Both the position numbers and the translations under genes were made by a program. A stretch of DNA of 64,000 nt from Diogma glabrata (taxonomy: Eukaryota > Arthropoda > Insecta > Diptera > Cylindrotomidae). Of the stretch, positions 32,809 through 43,400 are shown piece after piece. The stretch covers positions 129,129,143 to 129,193,142 of the forward strand of contig OY856186.1 in assembly GCA_963693315.1 (NCBI GenBank), written 5' to 3'. Numbering within the stretch: position 1 is the stretch's first letter; the number at the start of each line of letters is the position of its first letter. The notes below the pieces were generated by a model. That model did no database searches. It saw only the letters and a program-made list of their open reading frames with translations, and had not been told where the DNA came from.

Positions 32809-33273
32809 ATGTCGTTTTCTTTTTAACAAAAAAAGTGATCTAAGAGCAAAAAAAGCAGCTGTCAGATCACTTTTTTTTGCATTTCGTATTCTTTTTGTAC
32901 AAAAAATTGCTCTTTTTTTGATCTGAAAATATTTTTTCTGAATCTAAATTTTTTGGTAGATCAAGTTGCAAATACAATAAATTTACACAAATACATTTAC
33001 AAATCTGTAAAATTAGTAAACAAACAAGACGCCATTTATTTATCATTATTTTTTTCAAGTGAAATAGTTATTTGTTTCAATAAATGTTTTGTTTAAATCG
33101 TGTTTTAAATCCAAAATTAATAAAAAATTATTTAATTAAATTCTATTAATTAACAAAAACATTATATGAGAGTTCACAAACACAACTACAAAACTAGATC
33201 AAATTTTTTCATATTCGTTTTGTGAAAAAAAAATCTTATCACTTTTTCTGCTCTGGCAAAAAGAAAACGACAT
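32809..33273. mobile_element. MITE with ATGTCGTTTTCTTTTT inverted ends
   Basis: The left end ATGTCGTTTTCTTTTT and its complement AAAAAGAAAACGACAT bound 465 bp. Internal inverted words include AAAAAGTGAT and GAGCA. The coding potential seen on the - strand is a by-product of A/T runs. Confidence 0.7.
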
Positions 33274-33394
33274 TAGTATTCGGAAATTTAAAATGGCATA
33301 CGATTGAAAGTATTTTTCGAACATTTCTGTCGGTAAAATTTTCGAACCTTTTTGCTTGTCAGAAATTTATATTTGACGTTTTGTTGTAAATTAT

Positions 33395-33996
33395 TGTTAC
33401 GATTACAAAAAAATCTAGACCATTACAGAAAAATCTAGACGATTACGGTCACCTCCAGGAAAATCAAATCAACAAAATACTACAACAGATTAATGAAATG
33501 AATATTGTTGTTGTTGTTGTACATATTCTTAGAATTAAGGTCTACATAAAACAAATGATTTTATGAATCAAATCAACGTAACGTAAAATACTCGAATATT
33601 CTAATATTTTCTCAAGGTTTCTAAAAGTGACCTAGAAATTTCTAGAGATTAAGCGGAATGTATATAAAAAAATTGCCTCTTGAGTTTTTAATTAGTTTTA
33701 TTTTAAACCTGCGAAGTGAAAAGTGAAATATTTTGTGTATTATTTTGAACGTGGTGTACTGGAAATTTTTACAATAAACCGTTGGAGTTTTTGAAGGTGT
33801 TGAAAGAATATTCTAGTTAGGAATATTGTTTGCTGTATTGTTTCCTGTTGTTGTGGAATAATTAAGAAGTTGTATACTTAATAAAACCTGGTGCGTTCGC
33901 TTACTAATCAGTGATCGAACTCAGAAAGAGATTGGGAATTGCGTTTATCGAATTGTGAGTTAGGCCAATTCGAAGGAAGTTTGGAAAAACGTAACA
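33395..33996 (+). repeat. 5' LTR of gypsy-like element
   Basis: 602 bp. Followed by TTGGTGACAGCGGCGGGAC, a plausible primer-binding site beginning TGGTGACA. This LTR has no second copy in the tandem duplication. Confidence 0.85.
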
Positions 33997-34195
33997 TTGG
34001 TGACAGCGGCGGGACTAGTTAGCTGTTTATAATGGTTTTCTTAAGTGATTTGAAGGTTCTTGAGTTAAAGAAAGAACTAGAACAGCGTGGATTGTCAACA
34101 AGCGGAAACAAAACTGAATTGACGCTACGGCTTCGAGAAGCTTTGGAAGTCAGTGGAATAGAAGTGGAAAGTTACCAGTTTGTAAGAGTCACGAC

Positions 34196-35444
34196 TAGTG
34201 ATGTAAAAGTGTTTAATACAATTGTATAATACCCGGTATTATACGTAAAATACCGTATTGTCCAAAACGTTGTAAAATACAAGGTATTTTACTATAAAAA
34301 ATATTTTTTATTCTGCTGGCGTGCGACATAGTAAATAGCCCTTTTACTAAAATTGCGCATGGATTATTAGAAGAATTTATAGCTGCGAAAATATGTCTAC
34401 TACTACATCACTATAAGATATAAACCACGTCGAGCAAATGCATTATTTGTACGCCTTGCTAGTGTGCGTTTCTAAATAATGGGGCCTATTCAGTAAAATA
34501 TTCTATCGAAATTTTCTGCTGTTCTTCTATTTTTTTATGAAATTTTATTTTCCCATTATAAAATTTCATAAAAAAAATAGAAGAATAGCAGAAACTTTCG
34601 GTAGAAGATTTTACTGAATAGAACCCAATTTTTAAATTGCTGTTGCACCAAAATTGTTCTAATATCAACAATCGATTATATAGTTGCTGAGAAGCAACCG
34701 TTACAGTGAATTTTGTAATAGAGTAAAATTTTGAAACATGGATTTGTCACTCAATTTAATATCTTTAGTAGCACCAGATAACATGTAGAACGTTTCTTTT
34801 ATGTACGTTCAAATTTATCAACCACGCACAAAAATCTCAAAATACCCATTATGAAACCGATAGCAGTTTTATTTATTGTATAACTGGATGGAATAGAGTT
34901 TGTGGCTCTTCAGAATGTAGCATCTTTTAATATGCATTGTTCTGAATCTTTCACTGTAACAGAAATATCATTTTCGATATGCAGCCTAAATCATACCAAA
35001 AGCAATTATCTCGTTTATGTCAAACATGATTAAGACCTCTAACAGTTTATTCATGGGAACTGGAAGAATCCAATCTGAATAAAAAACAAATACAGTAGCA
35101 GGCAGCGACTGAAGGTAAAATAAATTGAAACTAAGCATCAGGATAGTTTTACTGCTCCATTAATTAGAGTCAGATGATTATATAAGTCTTATTAGCATTC
35201 GTTTAAGGAATATATATATAGATAAAAATAACGATAAAATATCCAAATTCAGATATTTAGAAAAAAATGAAATAGATGTAATTCAAAATGATGATGAAAG
35301 TCATTTTTTGTTATTATATCATTCACATGTTATCTCGCCTAATACACTTTTGTACAGAATATACGGTATTTTATTTTGTATAATACAATGTATAATACGC
35401 TGTATTATACAAAAAAAATAAAATACGGAATTTTAACATCTCTA
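34196..35444. mobile_element. hAT-like MITE inside gag
   Basis: Flanked by an exact 8-bp duplication GTCACGAC (34188-34195 and 35445-35452). Ends TAGTGATGTAAAA and, reverse-complemented, TAGAGATGTTAAAA. 8-bp duplications and (T/C)AG.GATG ends suggest hAT. Contains (A)TAATAC/GTATTA-rich subterminal palindromes and the foldback at 34486-34622. The left boundary of the 10.4-kb tandem duplication (34412) falls inside it. No transposase was seen. Confidence 0.8.
34486..34622. repeat. Foldback element within the hAT-like MITE
   Basis: CTATTCAGTAAAATATTCTA at the left pairs with AGAAGATTTTACTGAATAG at the right. The arms are ~62 bp with a short loop at TTTTCCCATT. Duplicated at 44867-45003. Confidence 0.85.
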
Positions 35445-36727
35445 GTCACGACAAATAATGATTCAGTAGCAGTTGATGAAGAGAAAAGTTCTGTTGCGGA
35501 AACAACAACCTCATTGCCATCTGCAAATTGTGATTTTACTCAGTTAATGGCTATGATGCAACAAATGAATTTAAAAATGAACCAGAAATTAGATGTCGTA
35601 AACTCAAGTATAGCTGCTAATAAAAACGAGATGAATCAAAAACTGGATGATGTAAATACAAACATGGCTACAAACCGTAACGAAATAAGCCAGATAAAGG
35701 AGGAAATTACCTGTAACATCAATCAACAAATGACTTCTACCAAGGAAGAAATCAGCTGTAACATCAATCAGCAAATGGCTACTACTAAGGAAGAAATCAG
35801 CTGCAACATCAATCAACAAATGGCTGCTACCAAAGAAGAAATAACTACAACATTGGCTGAAAATAAAAATAAGATAAACCAGCAAATAAATGAGTTGCAC
35901 ATTAGCATAAATCAACACTTGGACGAGAAACTTCTACAAATGTCAAAGGCATTCGATGGAAAAGTCGAAAAGATTCAAAACGATATCCAAGAATTAGAAC
36001 AAAAAGTGCTTGACGAAAACAAAAAAGTACTATCCAAAGTTGATAATTTCGAAAAACGGTTGCAGGATGTTGAGACGACTAAAGTTACTTCCCAGGTGGT
36101 ACATCAAGTAGTAAATATCAAATTAAAACCACTATCATATGACGGTACCACATCTTTCGGCATCTTCAAGTTCCAGTTCGAGACCGCAGCTGATCAAAAT
36201 GTATGGAACGCCGAAAACCGTCTTGCTGCATTGATAGTTGCACTAAAGGGTGAAGCAGTTGAAGCACTACAGGCAGTGCCGGAAAATGACCGAAAAATCT
36301 ATGCTGAAGTGATGAATGCATTGGAACGTAAATATGGCAGCGACCACAAAAAGGAGCTCTACCGGATCGAGTTAAGGGGTCGTTTGCAACGGAATGGAGA
36401 AAGCCTCCAGGACTATTCTTCGGCAGTAGAACGGCTTGTACATTTGGCACACTCGAATACTCCACCGTATTTTATGGAGAAGATGAAGATCGAGGCCTTC
36501 ATTGATGGTATTCGAGAATCAGAAACCAGGATCAAAGTAATGACCACACCTAAGGCGACTTTTCATGAAACTGTCGCATACGCAATGCAATATGAGATGG
36601 TACAGAGGATGTGTATGTCATCTGGTGGATGCAGAAAAAGGAATGTAGAGGGGAACATCAAAGGGGAAGTTTTGGCACACAGAGATAGAAGCGACATCAG
36701 ATGCTGGGTATGTGATGAAGAGGGTAT

Positions 36728-37249
36728 GTGAAACGGGTATGTGAAAACTTGGGTATCAACGGACAACTCGAAGGTAAAGGTTGCTTCATGACACTGGATA
36801 CGGGTTCAGCTCGAACATTCGTTCGCAAAGGTTTAATAGACGGTGTTTTGGAACCATCAGATGGATTGAAACTCCAAACAGTAACTGGAGAATGCGCTGA
36901 AATAGAAGGTAAAAGAATCGCTGAAATAAAATTTGGACATAACTGCTATCAACAAGAGGTGCTAGTGGCAGACATTATGGATGAAGTCATTTTGGGGATG
37001 GACTTCATGAAGGCGAAGGGATTAGTCTTCGATTTTGGATGTGGAATCCTAAAGATTAATAATGTTGAGATGCCACTACTTGTGAATGAGGCAGAGTCAA
37101 CAGATATTGGCAGCGATGAGAAAATATGCAGTGCAGAGGAAAATCAGGCACCATCGAAACAGATGAGGGAGAGAAACGTCAACCGACGCAGACGTTTAAA
37201 CAAACGCCGAAAGCTAAAAAGGAAACAGGCCCAAGCCAAGTTCAAATAG
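36728..37249 (+). pseudogene. Gypsy-like protease region
   Basis: Retropepsin-type aspartic protease: catalytic LDTGSARTFV near residue 24 and the flap/second-strand region EVILGMDFMKAKG near 85. It continues the zinc knuckle frame broken at 36729. Downstream is a basic tail (RRRRLNKRRKLKRK) and then directly the 3' end of the element; the RT expected here is missing. A second frame at 37126-37557 overlaps and runs into the LTR; it has no recognised domain. Confidence 0.8.
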
Positions 37250-37533
37250 CTGCAAACGGGGACGAATCGAAGCTGCAAATGAGAATGGTTCAGAGACATG
37301 GCAATGTGAAACAGTCAAAGGGAAAAGATAAGGAGGACTTTAGAGATAATGAGAATCCATACTCATCACGGTGGGCGGACATAGAACAAAGTAATGGACA
37401 AGGACTTAGAAAAGGACCAGAAGCAATTCTAAACCGCCTGGGAAATAGAAAAAGAAAAAAAAATGTTTGGATTCAACAATTGGAGGAGAGATCTAGATCC
37501 TGTTCGGGACGAACAGGCTTAAGTGGAAGGTAT

Positions 37534-38195
37534 TGTTACGATTACAGAAAAATCTAGACCATTACAGAAAAATCTAGACGATTACGGTTACTTCCAGGAA
37601 AACCAAATCAACAAAATACTACAACAGATTGATGAAATGAATATTGTTGTTGTTGTACATATTCTTAGAATTAAGTTCTACATAAAACAAATGATTTTAT
37701 GAATCAAATCAACGTAACGTAAAATAATCGAATATTCTAATATTTTCTCAAGGTTTCTAAAAGTGACCTAGAAATTTCTAGAGATTAAGCGGAATGTATA
37801 TAAAAAAATTGCCTCTTGAGTTTTTAATTAGTTTTATTTTAAACCTGCGATAGTAAAGTGAAAATTATAAAAGTGATATTTAAAATAAGTTTTTGTAAAT
37901 AAAGTTTTAAGTGTTATTGAGAAGAAATATTTTGTGTATTATTTTGAACGTGGTGTACTGGAAATTTCTATAATAGAACTTTGGAGTTTCTGAAGCTGTT
38001 GAAAGAATATTCTAGCTAGGAATATTGTTTGCTGTATTGTTTCCTGTTGTTGTGGAACAATTAAGAAGTTGTATACTTAATAAAACCTGGTGTGTTTGCT
38101 TACTAATCAGTGATCGAACTCAGAAAGAGATTGGGAATTGCGTTTATCGAATTGTGAGTTAGGCCAATTCGAAGGAAGTTTGGAAAAACGTAACA
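37534..38195 (+). repeat. 3' LTR of gypsy-like element (copy 1)
   Basis: 662 bp, TGTTACG...CGTAACA, followed by TTAT. Preceded by a purine-rich AAGTGGAAGGTAT, the likely polypurine tract. Contains an extra ~60 bp (around 37850-37930) absent from the 5' LTR. Confidence 0.85.
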
Positions 38196-38568
38196 TTATA
38201 TTAAGTTATACGTTTTGTTTTTTTAATATATTATTTTTACATTTGTTTAACAAACATTTTACAATGGAAAAGCTGTTCATAATCATAAAAAAACTAAACT
38301 CGCCATTTAAACTATATATTCTATCAAGATCAACACAAAACAAATGATAAATACGAATATTAAAAGGTTTCGACATTTTAAAATTCTGTACTAAATGAGT
38401 GCGTTTATATGAGAATCAGAAATATTACGAAACATTTCAGTCATACGTTGGAAAAAAATTGTAGTAGTATTTTCGATTCGTATAAAAATTTCCGATCAAA
38501 TTCATTCATACCATACCAGAGCATGAAATTTAAACAAATATACTTTTTAATCATATGTCTCATTTCAG
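38196..38568 (+). other. Intron end upstream of gene B terminal exon
   Basis: Short AT-rich segment between the gypsy-like LTR and the acceptor. Open frames here (38409 onward) read through the acceptor into the exon but show no domain before it. Confidence 0.5.
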
Positions 38569-39095
38569 TAATCAACTGCAAAATGGTTTGGAAATCTTTA
38601 CGAATATATTATGCAAAAGCGTTAAAAAAGTATGCGGAAAAAGAGACATCAGAAAATTTCGATCAACGAAATTATGTGACACAGTCAATTAAATTTCTTA
38701 AACCGTTTATGAGAAAAAAGAATTGTTTTCCTGTTGCACAAAAAGCTGTTACAGTTTCAGAATTTAATAAGAGTGCATCTAATCAAGATCATCTGTTTGA
38801 TGGAAGAAGTAACGAATCTCACAGTTTATTGATAAATGAATCTGAAGAGTATCAACACAAAATCGATTGGGACTTAAATAACAGACATTCAATTAACCAT
38901 ACAAAGGTTACCTATGAAACCAGAGATAATTCAAATAATCAAAATTATAATAATGATGACCCAGAAAATCCTAAAAAATTGTTTCTGTTAAGCTTACTCC
39001 CAGATTTAGAAGTAATGAGCAACAGACAAATGATAAGATTTAGAACAAAAACCTCAATGCTAATTGGTGACATTTTAGATAATGAACCATTATAA
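38569..39095 (+). CDS. MADF/BESS domain protein, terminal exon (gene B, copy 1)
   Basis: Acceptor CTCATTTCAG ends at 38568. The phase-1 continuation gives INCKMVWKSLRIYYAKALKK, the second half of a MADF domain, then IKFLKPFMRKKN, a polar Asn/Ser-rich linker, and a BESS motif LFLLSLLPDLEVMSNRQMI close to the end. With exon 1 (26162-26309) it would give a protein of about 224 aa containing one full MADF and one BESS domain. It is paralogous to gene A. An AATAAA overlaps the stop codon (39094-39099). The exon is repeated exactly at 48950-49476. Confidence 0.8.
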
Positions 39096-40444
39096 TAAAT
39101 AAAAAATATTTTATATTCAAAATATTTGACCTTTGTTTTTTATGATATGAAAGTTATTTAGCGGCAAGCAAAATAAATTGGAAACTTAAGATTAAGTTTA
39201 ATGCCATTGCCTGTTTTTGTTTTTATCTTGCGCATTTGATACTTTTTAGTTTCGACGACCTTTTCTACGACCAAACTAAAAATTGCTACTCGCGATACAA
39301 TTTTTAGTAATTTTATGTAAACCTGTCATTATTGTTTATTTATTTATTTTATGATAAAATCCCCTACGTAGGAGTAACGTATTATATTTATTACACACAA
39401 GTGCGTAATAAGAACACCAATATGATTTTAAGAAACAAGTAAGTACAAAACATGGTGAAAACAAACCAAAAATTTTAATTAAAAATATTTTTTCAAATAA
39501 TTTCGAATGAATTTTTTCTCAAAGGTAACGTAGTACGTACAGCATGATTTATTAAGATAATAACCAAATAATAACCAAAACTAGTACCATGGTAACAATT
39601 TGTGAAAAAGTAGTAAAAAAAATCATAAAATATACATTTATCATAGTATGTGGCTTTTTCGCATTAAGGTTTTAGACACCACATATGTTTTTTCCCGTAC
39701 ATGTTCCATATAGGAGGCTGTAGGCTGTCCACAAGTGCCCCTCACCTGTACAAAATTCAATTTACTCAATTTTATGGCCGAGTTTCACTTGAAGACTTAA
39801 TTTAATTGATTAATTTTATATGGGTGATCAGTTCATAGTTTTTCAATTAAAGTCAACTGTATTAGTTAGCTTTTAGTTTTAACTTTTTTGTAACGCTCTT
39901 GATAATGGCGTAAGCCGAAATGCATTGAGCAAAATAAAAAAAATAAAACTATTAGCGAAATAACAACAAGTGTTGTCAATTTTTAATTTATATTAAAATG
40001 TTTCGCCAAGTGCCGACAGTCGACACAATTGAATATATTAGTTGACCATCGATTAATTAGAAAATCGGTGTGAATCGAAAACCGGCTAATGTTTAGCTAA
40101 AAACACTTTGATCTAGACCTACAAAAAATTCATCCACAAATTCAGCTTCCTAGATCAAACCTGTGAACGGCCCAAACAGAGTTTGTTTCTCATATATAAT
40201 TAACATGAGGATCACGACGTTTTTGCGCAAAAATAAATGTAGACGTTATAAAAATGTTTTTTTCCAATCTCTGATTGTTTAGAGAATTATATTTTCTACA
40301 AAAAAGGCTTATAGACTTATGGGTCAATTCTGATTCTGTTATGTTAATGTTTTTGCTAAATATCATATTACAACCTGTTGATTTATTATTTTCAAAGATA
40401 TGCTCGTTGAAACATTCTCAGAAACATCGGAAAAACGAATTCTG
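39096..40444. other. Downstream of gene B; repeat debris
   Basis: No gene. Holds a hammerhead-like motif (39895-39930) and, at ~40145-40195, the segment CTTCCTAGATCAAAC...GTTTGTTTCTCATATATA, which recurs diverged at 55263-55312. Confidence 0.5.
39895..39930 (+). ncRNA. Hammerhead-like motif, Penelope-type (copy 1)
   Basis: GCTC, TTGATAA, stem GGC / GCC closing a GTAA tetraloop, GAAATG, then GAGC pairing with the first GCTC. This is the order of a hammerhead core (CUGANGA, stem II, GAAA), with the first box changed. GATAATGGCGTAAGCCGAAA resembles 3' ends of Penelope-like elements. A copy lies at 50276-50311. Confidence 0.45.
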
Positions 40445-43400
40445 AGAATATGTGGGCAGCGAAAATCCGAAAATCTACGTCCACGCCGTGTTACCTGGGT
40501 AACGCTAATAGAATTAGGTTGGTGTAGTTGAGAGGGGTAGAGTAAATACTGCTTATACCCAATGATTCTGCACCATGGCGAGTCATTGGCGTCATAAAAC
40601 CAATGCAACTCAAGCGTCTGTTTTCCTTATTAGGGGCGGCTTGGAGCCCCTAACAGTACACTGGCCTCGGATTATCTCGGACTCATTTCAAGAACGACCT
40701 CGGAAATTGTACCCTGACTACGATTTAAAAATGGGAACCTGGAACGTGCTAAGCCTTAGAAGACCAGGAGATTTATTAAAACTTACAAACCAAATCGATA
40801 GCTGCACACTAGATATGGTGGCACTACAAGAGCTAAGATTGTCAGGGAGTGAAATCCATGAAACAGCCAAAGGATACACTCTCTACTATTGCGGTCATGA
40901 AAACGGAGGAGAATTTGGAGTTCGTTTTGTCATACATCGTCGCGTGAATCAACATGTTATCGACTTTAGCCCAATTAATATGCGGATATGCACAATGAGA
41001 ATCCGCACGCAAAAATTTAATGTAACGATCATCAATGTTCATGCATCTACTGAAAACAAATCAGATGACCTGTTCTTTCTAGAACTCGAAGAAGTCATCA
41101 ACAACACCCCACAGCACGATATAAAAACCGTGGTAGGTGACTTCAATGCTCAAATTGATAGAAGTGCAGAACTTAAAACACTTATTGGCCCTAACAGCTT
41201 GCATCATACCAGCAGCAATAACGGCTTTCGCGCAGTTGAACTGGCTATGATGTATGATCTAGCACTTTCTTTCCTCATAAGAGAATCCACAAGGCAACGT
41301 GGAAATCAAACGATGGAAGAACTGAAAATCAAATCGATCATAGCATGATTTTTAAGAGACACTCTACAAGTGTAACTGACGTTCGATCACATAGAGGTGC
41401 TGATATGGACACCAATCATATGCTTGTTATCTTTAAGTACAAGTGCAAGTTTTCATCTACATTTAATAGACAAGCAAAAAAGACCGTACGCCGGAATGTC
41501 GAAGCATTAAAACATCCGGAAACGCTGAATAGATATCAGGAATTAGTAACGAAAAGCATAGAAGAGCATGACATCCCGTCTGAGATGCCATTAAACATAC
41601 AAGAAGAATGGCAAACGCAAACTCAACCATTATATCCGAAGCACAAACTACAATCGGAAAACGACCACTGAAAGCACGTAACGAATGTTTTGATGATGAG
41701 TGCCGCGAAAGCGTTGAGCACAAACAAAAACTGCGAGAAAAATGGTTAACAAAGAACACCCGAAGCTCCCAAACTGATTATCTATGCGCAAGGAAAGCCT
41801 CAGCAAAACTCCTACGAAAGAAGAAATGCGTACACCTGAAGAGCTGTGTCGAAAACATCAACCAACATGAAGTTAATGGAAAATTGAAAGAATACTTTGC
41901 CAATGCGCGGCATCTGACAAAAGATTTCCACCCAAGATCTACAGCCATCAAAAATGAAAACAACGAGCTTACAACAAATGAACGTGATGTGCTGGCAGTA
42001 TGGCGATCCAACTTTCAAGACCTACTGAATAGGACGAATAAAGCTCATCCTATTCGAGCAATTGCTCCGTGAAGTGAGGAAATTTTTGTCTCTTACCCAA
42101 CAATAGAAGAAGAGGAAGCTTCAAAAAACTAAAAAATGGCAAATCACCAGGCATTGATGAAATTCCCGCAGAATTATTTAAAAATGGAGGAGCAGCTCTG
42201 GTTTCACGTACATACGATCTGATTCTTGCAATCTGGGACCAAGAAGAACTACCTGCTGAATGGAAAACAGCTCTGATTATTCCGCTACATAAGAAAGGTG
42301 ACCGCCTAAAGTTTGCGAATTATCGTTGCATCGCACTGTTGAACACTGCATGTAAAATACTAACTAATTTCGTACTTGCTTGACTCATCCCGTTCGTCGA
42401 TTCTATCATCGGTGACTATCAGTGTGGTTTTTGTCCCAACCGCTCAACCACAGATCAATGTTTTACCTTAAGGATAATTCTGGAAAAATGTTGGGAGTAC
42501 AACATCAGCATTCACCAGCTCTACGTTGATTTCAAGCAAGCATATGATAGCATCATCCGCGACATCCTCTGGTCCGCACTCATATGCCTTGGTATCCCAG
42601 CAAAACTTGTTTCTCTGTGCAAACTCACAACATCGGGATCAAACTGTAGAATAGTAATCAAAGGGTCAGTTTCTGACTCTTTTGATATAACATCAGGTGT
42701 TCGACAAGGTGATGCACTCGCGCCCGTACTATTTAGTTGGGCGCTTGAGTACACGATAAGAAAAAGCCAAATTAAGACACAAAACTGCATATTTAACAAA
42801 TCTAGTCAAATTCTTGGCTATGCAGATGGTATTGCGCTTCTCGAACGTTGACCAAGCAATGTCAAGGATAGTCTCTCTCAGCTTGAAAGAAATGCTAAAC
42901 GACTTGGATTATGCATCAACACCGGCAAGACTAAACTTTTAACAACATCCAGGAACATACCTACCGGCAATCTGAATACTGGCGACTATGAAGTAGAACG
43001 CGTAGAAAACTTCAAATACCTCGGGTCTGTACACCGAGAAAAAAAAATAGTTGGTTGTAATAAAAATGGTGATTAATATTAATAAATTGGTAGTTACAAA
43101 TGACTAACTACGCCCGTAGTGAAATTTAGTTGTTTTAAATACATAAGGGTAGTAATATGTACACTACTCTGTGTTGAAAAATAATAAAAAATTTTATTAT
43201 TTTTAATACAAAATTTTGTAAAACTTAATTTCGACGTTGTAATTTTAAATACGAAAGACATTCGTAATTTTAAGTCGTAATTGGCTTTACTGTGTTTCTT
43301 TGTATAAATTAAAAGTTCTAGAGTTATTTTGTATACGATTGGTAGTATAAACAATTGTTGAAATTAGTTGTTTTCACAACTATAAACAAAATATCGTAGT

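Larger units (their letters stand above)
34032..36731 (+). pseudogene. Gypsy-like gag with SAP domain and coiled coil, split by MITE
   Basis: The first segment (34032-34195) encodes a SAP-type helix pair (LKVLELKKELEQRGLSTSGN), a DNA/RNA-binding fold. It is interrupted by a 1,249-bp hAT-like MITE. Beyond it (from 35453) the frame resumes in phase: an Asn/Gln-rich coiled coil with three tandem 15-residue repeats (CNINQQM..TKEEI), then the gag capsid-like region (LKPLSYDGTTSFGIFKFQFE, RLAALIVALKGEAVEAL, ALERKYGSDHKKELYRIELR). It ends at the beginning of a zinc knuckle (CWVCDEEGM) where a stop (36729-36731) occurs in a GGGTATGTGA duplication. The apparent start at 35376 lies in the MITE and is not original. 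Confidence 0.85.
33395..38195 (+). mobile_element. Internally deleted Ty3/gypsy-like LTR retrotransposon
   Basis: LTRs 33395-33996 (602 bp) and 37534-38195 (662 bp) start TGTTACG and end CGTAACA, with the target duplication TTAT at 33391-33394 and 38196-38199. Gag and protease are recognisable; RT, RNase H and integrase are absent, so the element is non-autonomous. The LTRs differ clearly (a ~60-bp length difference near AACCTGCGA, plus substitutions), so it is older than the young BEL. A hAT-like MITE splits gag. Its 3' half is duplicated at 44793-48576. Confidence 0.85.
26310..38568 (+). other. 12.26-kb intron of gene B, filled with TEs
   Basis: Starts GGTAAGT at 26310 and ends CTCATTTCAG at 38568. 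It contains a LINE (28526-29610), a candidate PIF-like element, several MITEs and the gypsy-like element. The intron assignment is inferred from domain halves and phase, not from transcripts. Confidence 0.6.

Noticed and set aside
35376..35450. ATG at 35376 as gag start
   Set aside because: It lies in the right end of the hAT-like MITE; the gag frame is continuous with the SAP segment at 34032 on the other side.
37126..37557. 143-codon frame overlapping the gypsy-like protease
   Set aside because: Runs out of frame with protease and into the LTR; composition is Lys/Arg/Glu/Gln-rich without a domain.
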